From: an uncultured Lachnospiraceae bacterium
Lineage (GTDB): Bacteria; Bacillota; Clostridia; Lachnospirales; Lachnospiraceae
Reading direction: 5' to 3'
DNA length: 64,000 nucleotides
NCBI GenBank assembly: GCA_946182825.1
Contig: CAMGZH010000014.1
Location: forward strand, 1-64,000
A program made the position numbers and the translations under genes. The notes under the pieces were generated by a model. The model was not told where the DNA came from. It saw only the letters and a list, made by a program, of their open reading frames with translations, and made no database searches. Of the stretch, positions 10,574 to 22,004 are shown piece after piece (the stretch's first letter is position 1; each line of letters starts with the position of its first letter).

Positions 10574-11377
10574 TTATACCTTACCAACCTGTGTTACGGC
10601 CATATCCAGAGTCTCATCCTCCGCCTGGATCATCTTCTGTCCGGCCTCATAAGCACGCTGGATCGTGATCATAGATACCATTTCATCGACAATGTTCACA
10701 TTCGACTGCTCCAATGCGCCCTGCTCGATCTGAAAACGCTGGGAAGCCTGCATGGTGCCGCCCTCTACAAGGTCGTAAAGATTCTCACCGTACTTGGCGA
10801 GGTAATCCGTATTATTCACATCGACCACACCGATCCGCGCAACTTCCGTTCCATTCTGGAACACAACGCCCTGAGAATCCACCGTATACTTCTGTAACGG
10901 ATCCACACGAACGTAGCTGTTGGCGGCAATGGTACCGTTCACGGCTGCATTCTGATTCAGAAGATAATCTCCATTACCTGTACGGAAATAGCCTTCATTG
11001 TCTACCGTAAACTCTCCGTCTCTTGTGTACTTGACCGAAGTATTGCCCTGCTTATCCGTGTAGGCAATGGCAAAATATCCATCGCCACCAATGGCAAGAT
11101 CCGACGGCTTGTCCGTGATCTTAAAACTGCCCTGGCTGTAGTCGGTATAAGTCTCACCGATTCGGTCACCCATCTGGATATTCCCCAGACCTCTGGGAAG
11201 TCCCCGATCCCCGGAATCCTTGATACGGATCGCAAGGGTCTTGGCAAACGCTGCGTTGGTGGTGCCTTCCTTCTTGTAACCTGTGGTGTTGGAATTCGCC
11301 AGATTGTTGGATAAGATATCCAGTCTGCGCTGCTCCTCGATCATACCTGTATATGCGGTATATAAGCCTTTTACCAT
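10574..11377 (-). CDS. Flagellar hook/basal-body protein FlgF/FlhO-type
   Basis: MVKGLYTAYTGMIEEQRRLDILSNNLANSNTTGYKKEG; C-terminal EQSNVNIVDEMVSMITIQRAYEAGQKMI. Confidence 0.88.
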   Translation of the reverse strand: MVKGLYTAYTGMIEEQRRLDILSNNLANSNTTGYKKEGTTNAAFAKTLAIRIKDSGDRGLPRGLGNIQMGDRIGETYTDYSQGSFKITDKPSDLAIGGDGYFAIAYTDKQGNTSVKYTRDGEFTVDNEGYFRTGNGDYLLNQNAAVNGTIAANSYVRVDPLQKYTVDSQGVVFQNGTEVARIGVVDVNNTDYLAKYGENLYDLVEGGTMQASQRFQIEQGALEQSNVNIVDEMVSMITIQRAYEAGQKMIQAEDETLDMAVTQVGKV

Positions 11378-11472
11378 GTAGATTCTCCTGATTCTTCTCT
11401 CAGAAGGGTATAGTTACCCTGTTTACGTAGTATATTTCGGTTACTTTACCTATAATCTTTAGCATTATTTCA

Positions 11473-11503
11473 GAAAAAAGCGGAAGCCTTCGCCTCCGCT
11501 TTC
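11473..11503 (-). terminator. Intrinsic terminator after mreB-like gene
   Basis: Minus strand agcggaggcgaaggcttccgcttttttc. Confidence 0.82.
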
Positions 11504-11554
11504 TATCTTCGTTCTTATATACAGGACCCGTTGCCGCATCCTGCCCCATAGAAA

Positions 11555-12556
11555 TTACAGCTGAGAAAGGTCATGGTTACCTGCCATGAATTCTACATAC
11601 TTACCTGTTCCTACAGCCACACAGGTCATAGGGCTCTCTGCTGTCATGGTATTGATTCCTGTACGCTCCTCCATAAGCTCCTCAAGTCCACGGAGAAGTG
11701 CGCCGCCACCGGTCAGGATGATACCACGATCCGCTACATCAGCTGCAAGCTCTGGTGGTGTCTTCTCAAGTACAGAGTGTACTGCCTCTACGATCTGAGT
11801 GGAAGGCTCACGAAGTGCCTCTTCTGTCTCCTCTGTAGAGACCTCGATGGTCTTAGGAAGACCGGTTACCAGGTTACGACCACGAACATTCATGGTCTCC
11901 GGCTGGCTTAACGGATAACATGTACCGATATTGATCTTCATATCCTCGGCTGTACGCTCACCGATAAGAAGGTTATGCTTCTTTCTCATATAGCGAACCA
12001 GTGCCTCATCAAAATCATCACCAGCGATCTTGATGGAAGTAGATACAACGGATCCACCCAGAGAAATAACAGCAATATCAGCTGTACCACCACCGATATC
12101 AACGATCATATTACCACATGGACGGCTGATATCAATTCCTGCTCCGATTGCTGCCGCAATTGGCTCCTCAATGATGAAGACCTCACGAGCACCTGCTGCG
12201 TATGCAGCATCCTCAACCGCTCTCTTCTCTACTTCTGTTGCTCCGGAAGGAACACAAACAGAGATCCTTGGCTTACGGTAACTTCTCTTACCAAGAGACT
12301 TCTGGATAAAATACTTGATCATCTTCTCTGTAACAGTATAGTCAGAGATAACACCCTGACGCAGAGGACGAACCGCAACAATATTCCCCGGTGTACGTCC
12401 AAGCATCAGACGAGCCTCCTCACCGATCGCCTTGATCTTATTGGTATCACGATCGAAGGCAACAACAGATGGCTCCTTTAAAACGACGCCCTTACCTCTG
12501 AGATAAACCAGAATACTGGCAGTTCCTAAATCAATTCCGATATCACTAGCAGCCAT
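11555..12556 (-). CDS. MreB/Mbl-family actin-like cell-shape protein
   Basis: IGIDLGTASILVYLRGKGVVLKEPSVVAFD, GNMIVDIGGGTADIAVISLGG. Confidence 0.93.
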   Translation of the reverse strand: MAASDIGIDLGTASILVYLRGKGVVLKEPSVVAFDRDTNKIKAIGEEARLMLGRTPGNIVAVRPLRQGVISDYTVTEKMIKYFIQKSLGKRSYRKPRISVCVPSGATEVEKRAVEDAAYAAGAREVFIIEEPIAAAIGAGIDISRPCGNMIVDIGGGTADIAVISLGGSVVSTSIKIAGDDFDEALVRYMRKKHNLLIGERTAEDMKINIGTCYPLSQPETMNVRGRNLVTGLPKTIEVSTEETEEALREPSTQIVEAVHSVLEKTPPELAADVADRGIILTGGGALLRGLEELMEERTGINTMTAESPMTCVAVGTGKYVEFMAGNHDLSQL

Positions 12557-12719
12557 AGCTGAAAGCTCCTTTCATCCAAATCCAACCACAATCTTATATG
12601 TAATAGGCAGTTCCTCAAATGACAGACTGCCACCTTTATTTAAGCATACAAGGATATTATAGCGGATAGATTTCATTTTTCAAGGAAAAATACAGGGGGA
12701 TCGAAAAATTTCCTACTTA

Positions 12720-15563
12720 TTACAAATACTTCTTGAGATATTGTCCCGTATAACTTTCCTCAACCTCTGCAATCTCTTCCGGTGTACCCTGTGCAATCAG
12801 AGTACCGCCTCTGTCACCGCCTTCCGGTCCCATATCCAGGATCCAGTCCGCCGTCTTGATCACATCCAGGTTATGTTCGATGACCACCACTGTGTTACCG
12901 CCTTCTGACAGGCTCTGCAGAATATGAACCAGCTTGTTCACATCCTCAAAATGCAGACCTGTGGTAGGCTCATCCAGCACATAGATCGTTTTGCCGGTAT
13001 TACGTCGGGAAAGTTCCGTCGCAAGCTTGATCCTCTGGGCCTCTCCTCCGGAAAGTTCCGTTGACGGCTGCCCAAGCTTGACGTAGCCAAGTCCCACATC
13101 GTACAGGGTCTGAAGCTTACGGGCCACCGAAGGAACATTCTTGAAGAATTCCACTGCATCCTCCACCGTCATGTCCAGCACATCATAGATGGACTTGCCC
13201 TTATACTTCACCTCCAGGGTCTCTCGGTTATACCGTTGTCCATGACATACCTCACAGGGGACGTACACATCCGGAAGGAAATGCATCTCGATCTTCTTGA
13301 TTCCGTCTCCACCGCAGGCTTCGCACCGACCGCCCTTAACGTTGAAGGAAAAACGTCCCTTGCTGTATCCCCTTGCCTTCGCATCCGGTGTTCCGGCAAA
13401 AAGATCCCGGATCATATCAAACACACCGGTGTAGGTCGCAGGATTGCTTCTTGGTGTCCTTCCAATCGGAGACTGGTCAATGTCGATCACCTTATCCAGT
13501 TGTTCCATTCCATCGATCCGGTCGCACGCTCCCGGGATCTTATGCGCCCGGTTCAAACGTCTGGCCAGAGTCTTATACAGGATCTCATTGATCAACGAAC
13601 TCTTGCCCGAACCGGATACACCGGTCACCACCGTCATAACCCCCAGCGGAATCTCCACGTCGATATTCTTCAGGTTATGTTCTCTTGCGCCACGGATCAC
13701 AAGCTTCCCCGTAGGCTTTCTGCGGACCTTCGGTACCGGTATGAAACGTTTGCCTGACAGGTACATTCCCGTAATAGAATTCGGATTGGCCATGATCTCC
13801 TCTGCCGTTCCACAGGCCACGACTTCTCCGCCTTCCTTACCTGCTCCCGGTCCGATATCCACAATATAATCTGCCTCCCGCATGGTATCTTCATCGTGCT
13901 CCACCACGATCAAAGTATTGCCCAGGTCACGCAACCCCTTCAGAGATGCCAGCAGCTTGTCGTTATCTCTCTGGTGCAGACCGATGGAAGGCTCATCCAG
14001 AATATAGGTCACGCCCACCAGACCGGAACCGATCTGTGTCGCCAGTCGGATACGCTGTGCCTCTCCACCGGAAAGTGTAGCAGTCGCACGGGAAAGCGAC
14101 AGATAATCCAGTCCCACATCATCCAGGAACTTAACCCTGGCCTTGATCTCTTTTAAGACGAGGCGGCCGATGTTCATCTGCTGCTCTGTCAGAGAAAGGG
14201 CCTCCAGATAACCCTTCAGCTCCCGGATCGGCATCTCGGTCATTTCATAGATATTCTTCTCTCCCACTGTAACGGAAAGGGATTCCTTCTTAAGTCTTTG
14301 TCCACCGCAGACCGCACAGGGTGAGATCTCCATGTACTCTTCATACTGAGCCTTGCTGGCGTCTGACTTGGTCTCCTTGTATCTTCTGTGGCAGTTCTCG
14401 ATCAGGCCTTCAAACTGAACATCATAGACGCCCTCTCCCCAACGACCCTTGTAGGCCACCTTCACAACCCGGTCAAACCCGTGAATGAACTGATACCGGA
14501 TCTCCTCCGGCAGCTCTTCGTAGGGGGTATCCAGAGAAAAATCATATTCCTTCGCCAAAGCCTCCAGCACAGCATGACTGTAACTCTTCGGATCGTTACT
14601 GGACTGCCAGCCCATAACCTGTACGCAACCCTCGTTAAAGGACAGACTCGGATCCGGAATCATAAGTCTCTCATCAAATTCCATCTTATAACCCAGACCG
14701 AAACACTCCGGGCAGGCTCCGAAGGGGTTGTTGAAAGAGAAACTCCTCGGCTCGATCTCATCGATGCTGATCCCGCAGTCCGGACAGGAAAAACTCTCTG
14801 AGAAACGCATGGGCTCTCCGCCAATGATATCGATGATCACCAGTCCACCGGAAAGTTTCAACGCATTCTCCAGCGAATCCGTCAGACGCTTCTCGATGCC
14901 TTCCTTCACCACCAATCGATCCACAACGATCTCAATGTTATGCTTCTGGTTCTTGTTCAGCTGGATCTCTTCCTCAAGATCGTACTGGACCCCGTCCACC
15001 ACAACTCTTACATAGCCGGATTTCTTCGCTCTTGCAAAAAGCTTCTCCTGGGCACCTTTGCGCCCCCGGACCACCGGAGACAAAACCATGAACTTGGTCC
15101 GCTCCGGAAGCTTAACAATCTGATCCACCATCTGATCCACCGTCTGCTTATAGATCGGCTTGCCGCAATTCGGACAGTGAGGCACTCCCACCCTCGCATA
15201 CAGAAGACGGAGGTAATCATAGATCTCGGTCACAGTTCCAACGGTAGATCTCGGGTTACGGTTCGTGGATTTCTGATCAATACTGATGGCTGGCGGCAGC
15301 CCTTCGATCTTCTCTACATCCGGCTTCTCCATCTGCCCCAGAAACTGTCTGGCATAACTGGACAGGGATTCCATATATCGTCTCTGTCCCTCTGCAAAGA
15401 TCGTATCAAAGGCCAGTGAACTCTTACCCGAACCGGAAAGTCCGGTTAAAACCGTAAAGGAATCTCTGGGAATATCCAGACTGACATTCTTAAGATTGTG
15501 GACATTCGCACCACGGATTTTTATATATTTCTGAGGAGTCATTGTGTTAACGGCTTCCTTCAT
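12720..15563 (-). CDS. uvrA: Excinuclease ABC subunit A
   Basis: [49 protein letters not shown]; CxxC zinc motifs; two ABC domains. Confidence 0.97.
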   Translation of the reverse strand: MKEAVNTMTPQKYIKIRGANVHNLKNVSLDIPRDSFTVLTGLSGSGKSSLAFDTIFAEGQRRYMESLSSYARQFLGQMEKPDVEKIEGLPPAISIDQKSTNRNPRSTVGTVTEIYDYLRLLYARVGVPHCPNCGKPIYKQTVDQMVDQIVKLPERTKFMVLSPVVRGRKGAQEKLFARAKKSGYVRVVVDGVQYDLEEEIQLNKNQKHNIEIVVDRLVVKEGIEKRLTDSLENALKLSGGLVIIDIIGGEPMRFSESFSCPDCGISIDEIEPRSFSFNNPFGACPECFGLGYKMEFDERLMIPDPSLSFNEGCVQVMGWQSSNDPKSYSHAVLEALAKEYDFSLDTPYEELPEEIRYQFIHGFDRVVKVAYKGRWGEGVYDVQFEGLIENCHRRYKETKSDASKAQYEEYMEISPCAVCGGQRLKKESLSVTVGEKNIYEMTEMPIRELKGYLEALSLTEQQMNIGRLVLKEIKARVKFLDDVGLDYLSLSRATATLSGGEAQRIRLATQIGSGLVGVTYILDEPSIGLHQRDNDKLLASLKGLRDLGNTLIVVEHDEDTMREADYIVDIGPGAGKEGGEVVACGTAEEIMANPNSITGMYLSGKRFIPVPKVRRKPTGKLVIRGAREHNLKNIDVEIPLGVMTVVTGVSGSGKSSLINEILYKTLARRLNRAHKIPGACDRIDGMEQLDKVIDIDQSPIGRTPRSNPATYTGVFDMIRDLFAGTPDAKARGYSKGRFSFNVKGGRCEACGGDGIKKIEMHFLPDVYVPCEVCHGQRYNRETLEVKYKGKSIYDVLDMTVEDAVEFFKNVPSVARKLQTLYDVGLGYVKLGQPSTELSGGEAQRIKLATELSRRNTGKTIYVLDEPTTGLHFEDVNKLVHILQSLSEGGNTVVVIEHNLDVIKTADWILDMGPEGGDRGGTLIAQGTPEEIAEVEESYTGQYLKKYL

Positions 15564-15582
15564 ATAGTATCTCCTTCCCGCG

Positions 15583-17574
15583 TCAATCGCCTACCCGCAG
15601 ATCACGCAGCATATTCTTTAATTCTACCATGCGGTCTCTGTACTGCGCCGCAGCCTCGAAGTTGAGATCTGCCGCAGCCTTTTCCATTTTGCCCTTGATC
15701 TTCTCAATGTAGGCAGCCAATTCCTTCTCACTCATCTCTTCCGGCTGACGTTCCATGGAAACCTCTTCTGCTGCCACTGCCTTGGAGACAGCGATCACAT
15801 CACGTACCGCCTTCTTGATCGTCGTCGGCGTAATGTTATGTGCTTCGTTGTAAGCCATCTGAATCGCACGGCGACGCTTTGTCTCGTCGATTGCCTTCTG
15901 CATGGAATCCGTAATGGTATCCGCATACATAATGACATGACCCTGATCGTTACGGGCCGCACGCCCGATGGTCTGGATCAGAGATGTCTCATTACGCAAA
16001 AAGCCTTCCTTATCCGCATCCAGGATAGCAACCAGTGTGATCTCCGGAATATCCATTCCCTCTCTCAAAAGGTTGATACCCACCAGAACATCGAACACAT
16101 CCAGACGCAGATCGCGAATGATCTCGGATCGCTCTAACGTATCGATATCAGAATGCAGGTACTTCACACGAATACCCAGCTCCTGCATATAATCTGTCAG
16201 ATCCTCCGCCATCCGCTTGGTCAGTGTGGTGATCAGCACCTTGTTCTTCTGTGCCGTTTCCTTCCGGATCTCACCGATCAGATCATCGATCTGACCCTCC
16301 ACCGGACGAACATCAATATCCGGATCCAACAACCCCGTCGGTCGGATCACCTGCTCCGCCCGAAGCATCTCATGCTCCTTCTCATACTTGCCCGGTGTTG
16401 CCGAAACAAAGAGAAGCTGATCGATCTTATCCTCCCACTCGTGGAAGTTCAGCGGCCGGTTATCCAAAGCAGATGGAAGACGGAACCCGTAGTCCACCAG
16501 AGTCGTCTTCCGGGCCTTATCACCGTTATACATGGCGCCGATCTGAGGAACGGTAATATGGGACTCATCAATGATAATAAGGAAGTCATCCCCAAAGTAA
16601 TCGATCAGACACTGCGGCGGCTCCCCCGGCTTCGTCCCGGTAAGATGACGGGAATAGTTCTCGATTCCGCTGCAAAATCCGGTCTCCCGCAACATCTCCA
16701 CATCGAAGTTCGTTCTCTCTGCGATCCTCTGTGCCTCAATCAGCTTATCCTCTGACTTGAAAAAATCGATCCTCTCCTTCAGCTCCCCTTCGATGGCATC
16801 GCAGGCCGCATTGATCTTATCCTGGGGAACCACGTAGTGGGAAGCCGGGAAGATCGCACAGTGCCGAAGCTCCCGCAAAACCTTCCCCGTCAGCGCATCC
16901 GTCTCCACGATCCGATCGATCTCATCTCCGAACCACTCAATCCGGTATGCAAAATCCGATACATTGGCAGGAATAATCTCCAGCGTATCTCCACGCACCC
17001 GGAAGGTACCGCGGCTGAAATCCATGTCATTCCTTGTATACTGAATATCCACCAGCTGACGGATCACCTCATCCCGGTCGATTTCCTGTGAGGGACGGAG
17101 GGACACCATCATGTTCTGGAAATCATCCGGACTACCGATACCATAGATACAGGAGACCGACGCAATGATCACAACATCTCTTCGCTCCGCAAGGGCAGCC
17201 GTTGCCGAAAGTCGCAGCTTATCGATCTCATCATTGATCGAAGAATCCTTCGCGATATAGGTATCATTCTGTGGCACATAAGCCTCCGGCTGGTAGTAAT
17301 CGTAGTAGGAAACGAAGTACTCCACGGCATTCTCCGGGAAAAATTCTTTCATCTCTCCGTAGAGCTGACCCGCCAGAGTCTTATTGTGGCTGATGATCAG
17401 TGTCGGCTTGTTCAGCTGCGCGATCACATTAGCCATAGTAAAGGTCTTACCGGAACCTGTGACCCCCAGAAGTGTCTCGAACTGATTGCCCTCCTTAAAG
17501 CCATCCACCAACTCCTTGATCGCTGTGGGCTGGTCTCCTGTAGGCTGATATTTCGAATGTAATCGGAACTCCAT
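15583..17574 (-). CDS. uvrB: Excinuclease ABC subunit B
   Basis: [49 protein letters not shown]-terminal UVR motif. Confidence 0.97.
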   Translation of the reverse strand: MEFRLHSKYQPTGDQPTAIKELVDGFKEGNQFETLLGVTGSGKTFTMANVIAQLNKPTLIISHNKTLAGQLYGEMKEFFPENAVEYFVSYYDYYQPEAYVPQNDTYIAKDSSINDEIDKLRLSATAALAERRDVVIIASVSCIYGIGSPDDFQNMMVSLRPSQEIDRDEVIRQLVDIQYTRNDMDFSRGTFRVRGDTLEIIPANVSDFAYRIEWFGDEIDRIVETDALTGKVLRELRHCAIFPASHYVVPQDKINAACDAIEGELKERIDFFKSEDKLIEAQRIAERTNFDVEMLRETGFCSGIENYSRHLTGTKPGEPPQCLIDYFGDDFLIIIDESHITVPQIGAMYNGDKARKTTLVDYGFRLPSALDNRPLNFHEWEDKIDQLLFVSATPGKYEKEHEMLRAEQVIRPTGLLDPDIDVRPVEGQIDDLIGEIRKETAQKNKVLITTLTKRMAEDLTDYMQELGIRVKYLHSDIDTLERSEIIRDLRLDVFDVLVGINLLREGMDIPEITLVAILDADKEGFLRNETSLIQTIGRAARNDQGHVIMYADTITDSMQKAIDETKRRRAIQMAYNEAHNITPTTIKKAVRDVIAVSKAVAAEEVSMERQPEEMSEKELAAYIEKIKGKMEKAAADLNFEAAAQYRDRMVELKNMLRDLRVGD

Positions 17575-17699
17575 AATAACCTCGCCTTCCCGCTGTCTGT
17601 GTGATTTTCAGTATAGCACTGCATGTTTTCACTGTCTACGGATTTTAGAACATTTGTTTTGTTTTTATATTTTCCCGCGGAGCCTTTCGCTCAGTCGTA

Positions 17700-17740
17700 G
17701 AAAAAAAGATCAGACCACTCCAGCCGGAATAGTCTGACCC
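17700..17740 (-). terminator. Intrinsic terminator after secA
   Basis: Minus strand ggtcagactattccggctggagtggtctgatcttttttt. Confidence 0.82.
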
Positions 17741-17756
17741 CTCATTTACATTCTGT

Positions 17757-20333
17757 TTACTCCTGACGTCCGTGGCAGTTCTTATATTTCTTACCACTTC
17801 CACATGGACATGGATCATTTGGATAGATCTTCGGTGCCTTACGCTTCTTAGGACCGGAAGATGCGGTTTCATCCTTGTTGGTTCCTGTCACCTTGGCAAC
17901 CTCTTCACGCTCTACCTTCTTCTCAACACGGATTCTGAAGAGCATTGTCACAACGTCTGCCTGGATCGCTGCATTCATGGCATCCATCATATCATAAGAC
18001 TGCATCTTATACTCATCGATTGGATTACGCTGACCATAAGCCTGAAGTCCGATACCCTGACGAAGCTGATCCATATTGTCGATCTCTTCCATCCAGTGAC
18101 GGTCGATGACTCTAAGAAGAATAACACGCTCTACCTCACGGAACTCATCCTCTGTCGGGAACTCCGCTTCCTTCGCATCATACAGAGCAAGGGCATCTTC
18201 GATCATCGCCTCCTCAAGGGTCTTAACATTCTTAACGCCCTTCTCCTCAAGGTAATTCTGATCGATCGGTGCAAGTGGAATGATCTGATCAAAAATACGG
18301 TTTAACTCAGGAAGATCCCACTCATCCATTGCGATTCCGTCGTTCAATACGGTCTCGACATTCACGCGAACCTCCTCGCGGATCATGTTCTGGATCTGCG
18401 GCTTCATATTCTCACCATCCAGAACTCTCTTACGCTGAGCATATACAAGCTCACGCTGATCGTTCATAACCTGATCATACTCAAGCAGATTCTTACGGAT
18501 ACCGAAGTTATTACTCTCGATCTTCTTCTGCGCTCTCTCAATAGCAGAAGAAAGCATCTTATGCTGGATCTGCTCACCCTCAGGAATACCAAGGGAGTTA
18601 AATACACTGATCAAACGCTCCGATCCGAACAGACGCATCAGGTCATCCTCAAGAGAGATGAAGAACTGGGACTCACCCACATCACCCTGACGACCGGCAC
18701 GACCACGTAACTGGTTATCAATACGACGAGACTCATGTCGCTCTGTACCGATGATCTTAAGACCGCCTGCTGCCAGAGACTCATCATCCAGCTTAATATC
18801 GGTACCACGACCTGCCATGTTGGTAGCGATGGTAACAGCTCCGTGCTCACCGGCCTTGGCAATGATCTCCGCTTCCTTCTCATGGAACTTAGCGTTCAAT
18901 ACCTCATGTGGAATTCCTTCCTTCTGGAGAAGACGGCTGACATGCTCAGAAACTTCGATGGTAATGGTACCAACCAGTACCGGCTGTCCCTTCTCATGTG
19001 CCTTCCTTACTTCCTCAACAACCGCAGCAAACTTCTCATCCTGTGTCTTGTATACGGCATCATCATGATCGATTCTCTGTACCGGACGGTTGGTCGGAAT
19101 CTCTACAACATCCATGCCGTAGATATCACGGAACTCCTGCTCCTCTGTAAGAGCAGTACCTGTCATACCACACTTCTTCTCATACTTGTTGAAGAAATTC
19201 TGGAAGGTGATGTCTGCAAGCGTCATGCTCTCGCGCTTTACCTTCACATGCTCCTTCGCCTCAATCGCCTGATGAAGACCGTCAGAATAACGACGGCCCG
19301 GCATGATACGACCGGTAAAGTCGTCAACGATCAGTACCTCATCATCCTTCACAACGTAGTCCTGATCACGATGCATCAACTCATGGGCACGGATCGCAAG
19401 GATAACGTTATGCTGAATCTCAAGATTCTCAGGATCTGCCAGGTTATCAATATGGAAGAAATCCTCTACCTTCTTGATACCGCGCTGTGTCAGGTTCACC
19501 ACCTTATCCTTCTCGCCGACAATATAGTCACCGGTCTCTTCCTGCTCAAGACCCATGATCGCATCCATCTTAGTGAACTCAGGAAGATCGTCACCACGCT
19601 CTAACTGACGGACAAGGATATCGCTCATCTCATAAAGCTTTGTGGACTTACCGCTCTGTCCGGAAATGATCAGAGGTGTACGAGCCTCATCGATCAGTAC
19701 GGAGTCAACCTCATCGATGATCGCAAAATGAAGTCCTCTCTGAACAAGATCCTCCTCGTGTACCACCATATTGTCACGAAGGTAATCAAATCCAAGCTCA
19801 TTATTGGTGATATAAGTAATATCACAATTATATGCCTCCTGACGCTCAGCCTTCTCCATGTCATTCAAGACACAGCCAACGGTCAGACCCAGGAACTCAT
19901 GAACCTGTCCCATCCATTCCGCATCACGCTTCGCCAGGTAGTCATTGACTGTAACGACATGAACGCCCTTACCCTCAAGTGCATTCAGGTAAGCCGGCAG
20001 CGTACATACCAAGGTCTTACCTTCACCGGTTCTCATCTCGGCAATTCGACCCTGATGAAGGATCACACCACCGATCAGCTGTACCCGGAAGTGTTCCATC
20101 CCAAGGGAACGCTTTGCAGCCTCTCGTACTACTGCATAAGCCTCTGGCAGAATGTCATCTGTTGTCTCGCCCTTCGCAAGACGCTCCTTAAAGTAAGGGG
20201 TCTTTGCTCGTAGCTCTTCATCTGATAGTGCCTGCATCTCCGGACGGTAGGACTCGATCTTGTCCACTGTCTTACGGATACGAGCTAGCTCATGCTGGCT
20301 GTGTGTTCCAAAAATCTTTGATACGATACTCAT
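17757..20333 (-). CDS. secA: Preprotein translocase SecA with C-terminal SEC-C zinc motif
   Basis: [49 protein letters not shown]-terminal [16 protein letters not shown]. Confidence 0.98.
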   Translation of the reverse strand: MSIVSKIFGTHSQHELARIRKTVDKIESYRPEMQALSDEELRAKTPYFKERLAKGETTDDILPEAYAVVREAAKRSLGMEHFRVQLIGGVILHQGRIAEMRTGEGKTLVCTLPAYLNALEGKGVHVVTVNDYLAKRDAEWMGQVHEFLGLTVGCVLNDMEKAERQEAYNCDITYITNNELGFDYLRDNMVVHEEDLVQRGLHFAIIDEVDSVLIDEARTPLIISGQSGKSTKLYEMSDILVRQLERGDDLPEFTKMDAIMGLEQEETGDYIVGEKDKVVNLTQRGIKKVEDFFHIDNLADPENLEIQHNVILAIRAHELMHRDQDYVVKDDEVLIVDDFTGRIMPGRRYSDGLHQAIEAKEHVKVKRESMTLADITFQNFFNKYEKKCGMTGTALTEEQEFRDIYGMDVVEIPTNRPVQRIDHDDAVYKTQDEKFAAVVEEVRKAHEKGQPVLVGTITIEVSEHVSRLLQKEGIPHEVLNAKFHEKEAEIIAKAGEHGAVTIATNMAGRGTDIKLDDESLAAGGLKIIGTERHESRRIDNQLRGRAGRQGDVGESQFFISLEDDLMRLFGSERLISVFNSLGIPEGEQIQHKMLSSAIERAQKKIESNNFGIRKNLLEYDQVMNDQRELVYAQRKRVLDGENMKPQIQNMIREEVRVNVETVLNDGIAMDEWDLPELNRIFDQIIPLAPIDQNYLEEKGVKNVKTLEEAMIEDALALYDAKEAEFPTEDEFREVERVILLRVIDRHWMEEIDNMDQLRQGIGLQAYGQRNPIDEYKMQSYDMMDAMNAAIQADVVTMLFRIRVEKKVEREEVAKVTGTNKDETASSGPKKRKAPKIYPNDPCPCGSGKKYKNCHGRQE

Positions 20334-20489
20334 GTCGATCAGTCTCCTTAATTATCTGAAGCTTTCTGTGTACTTAGTCCAAGCACATACTATGACATTT
20401 TAGCACTTAACACGTGTTGAAACAATAAAAGCAATTCTTAAATTTTTATAAACTCCCTTCCCGCCCTGCAACCGCACAGAAAATTCCAC

Positions 20490-20538
20490 AAAAATAGAAG
20501 CACCTACCCACCGTTAAAGTGAACAGATGCCCCTATTC
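20490..20538 (-). terminator. Intrinsic terminator of putative noncoding RNA
   Basis: Minus strand aatagGGGCAtCTgttCAC...GTGggtAGgTGCttctatttttg. Confidence 0.65.
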
Positions 20539-20974
20539 TTGAAGTCTGTATTCTATTATTCTACGTCCCAATGGACTGTCCTCATTCTAGTGTAGCAACC
20601 TCGTGATCCCTTCCTCGCTTCTCCGATTCCACATCTTCTGCTCTTCGATCTTCATCACCGACTAAAAACAGCCTCCGTCTCATATCGAGTGTATCTGGCG
20701 ATCATCAGGATCTGTTCCCTCTGACATATACCGGTCAGATTCGGTTAAAGAATAGCTAACGTTCCCTTTGGTACTGCCCTCCGATCTGCTTCGTAGAAGC
20801 CCCGCTCATTCCTCTGTCACCGATGATCCGATACCCTCACCCGTCTGATAAAACTCCTGCCGGGGAGTCTGCCGACGATCCAACTACGCTCAAATCCTAT
20901 CAGAGGTCCTCCTGCCGGGAAGCCTGTCACCGGTCTCTCCGGGTATCGCTTCTTGTCTTTCTCTCTCTTGTTGT
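20490..20974 (-). ncRNA. Putative structured noncoding RNA (~485 nt), family not identified
   Basis: No ORF on minus strand; consensus promoter directly upstream; self-complementary segments CGATACCC/GGGTATCG, CTGATA/TATCAG, CTCCccggcaGGAG, GCTTCtacGAAGC, TCTGAC/GTCAGA; terminator at 3' end. Confidence 0.7.
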
Positions 20975-20980
20975 ATTTGT

Positions 20981-21009
20981 ATATTACAACCATTCCTCGG
21001 TGCTGTCAA
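20981..21009 (-). promoter_or_regulatory. Consensus sigma-A promoter for the noncoding RNA
   Basis: Minus strand TTGACA-N17-TAATAT. Confidence 0.88.
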
Positions 21010-21089
21010 TCGTTATCTGACAATTTATACTGTATACATTCAGTTGACAGATTTTATCCATCTCGGTAGGGAGAACCATCTCCCGGTTC

Positions 21090-21959
21090 CTACCAGGAGA
21101 TCATCTCATATCCGTCCTCAGTTACCAGAACCTGGTACTCCCACTGTGCGGAAGGCATTCCATCCAGAGTGTAGACCTCCCAGCCGTTTTCCTGATCGGT
21201 ATAGATCTGGTTGGAGCCCATATTCACCATTGGCTCGATGGTAAAGATCATACCCGGCACCATCATCATATCCTCACCACGGTTGCTCAGATAACCCACC
21301 CACGGCTCCTCGTGGAACTCAATGCCGACACCGTGTCCGCCGATTTCTCGCACGATGCTGTAGCCGTTTTCCTCAGCGTGGGTATGAACAGCCTCTGCCA
21401 TATCTCCCAAAAAGCCCCATGGCTTTACCTGTGCAAGACCAAGATCACAACACTCCTTTGTGACCTCAACCAGACGTCTTTTCTCCTCATCGACCTCTCC
21501 GATCATGAACATGCGGGAGGAATCGGAGTAGTAACCATCTAAGATCGTAGAGCAGTCTACATTAACGATATCTCCCTCTTTCAGAATAACATCCTTGCTT
21601 GGAATACCGTGGCATACCTGATCATTTACCGATGTACAGACACTCTTTGGGAATCCCTCATAGTTCAGTGGTGCAGGAATTCCTCCCATCTTCTTGGTTG
21701 TATCATAGACGATCTGATCGATCTCAAGTGTCGTCATTCCGGGGCGAATCTTCTCTGCCACCGCATCCAGACACGCCATATTGATCTTAGCACTTTCCTT
21801 GATCTTTGCGATCTGATCCGGTGTCTTGATGATGTCATGCGAAGGAACAATATGTCCCGCTACCCGCGCCTGCTCGATCTTACGATCAAAAGCCTCATGA
21901 CACTGCTTGTACTTTTTACCACTTCCACACCAACAAGGATCATTTCTTCCAATCTTCAT
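21090..21959 (-). CDS. map: Methionine aminopeptidase type I with N-terminal SEC-C zinc motif
   Basis: [24 protein letters not shown] then MAP domain (NDQVCHGIPS, VNVDCS, GHGVGIEFHEEPWV); start trimmed to 21959. Confidence 0.95.
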   Translation of the reverse strand: MKIGRNDPCWCGSGKKYKQCHEAFDRKIEQARVAGHIVPSHDIIKTPDQIAKIKESAKINMACLDAVAEKIRPGMTTLEIDQIVYDTTKKMGGIPAPLNYEGFPKSVCTSVNDQVCHGIPSKDVILKEGDIVNVDCSTILDGYYSDSSRMFMIGEVDEEKRRLVEVTKECCDLGLAQVKPWGFLGDMAEAVHTHAEENGYSIVREIGGHGVGIEFHEEPWVGYLSNRGEDMMMVPGMIFTIEPMVNMGSNQIYTDQENGWEVYTLDGMPSAQWEYQVLVTEDGYEMISW

Positions 21960-22004
21960 TATAGTTGCACTCTTTCTGTTTTTAATTCTCTTTCGTTTTC
22001 TCAA

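Noticed and set aside
20490-20974. RNase P RNA, tmRNA, SRP or 6S identity for the noncoding RNA
   Set aside because: Conserved cores of those RNAs (for example GAGGAAAGUC, the tmRNA tag reading frame, the SRP GGAAGCAG loop) were not found by eye; needs cmscan
20823-21020. 65-aa + strand ORF in the ncRNA region
   Set aside because: No RBS or domain; overlaps the antisense of promoter and structured RNA
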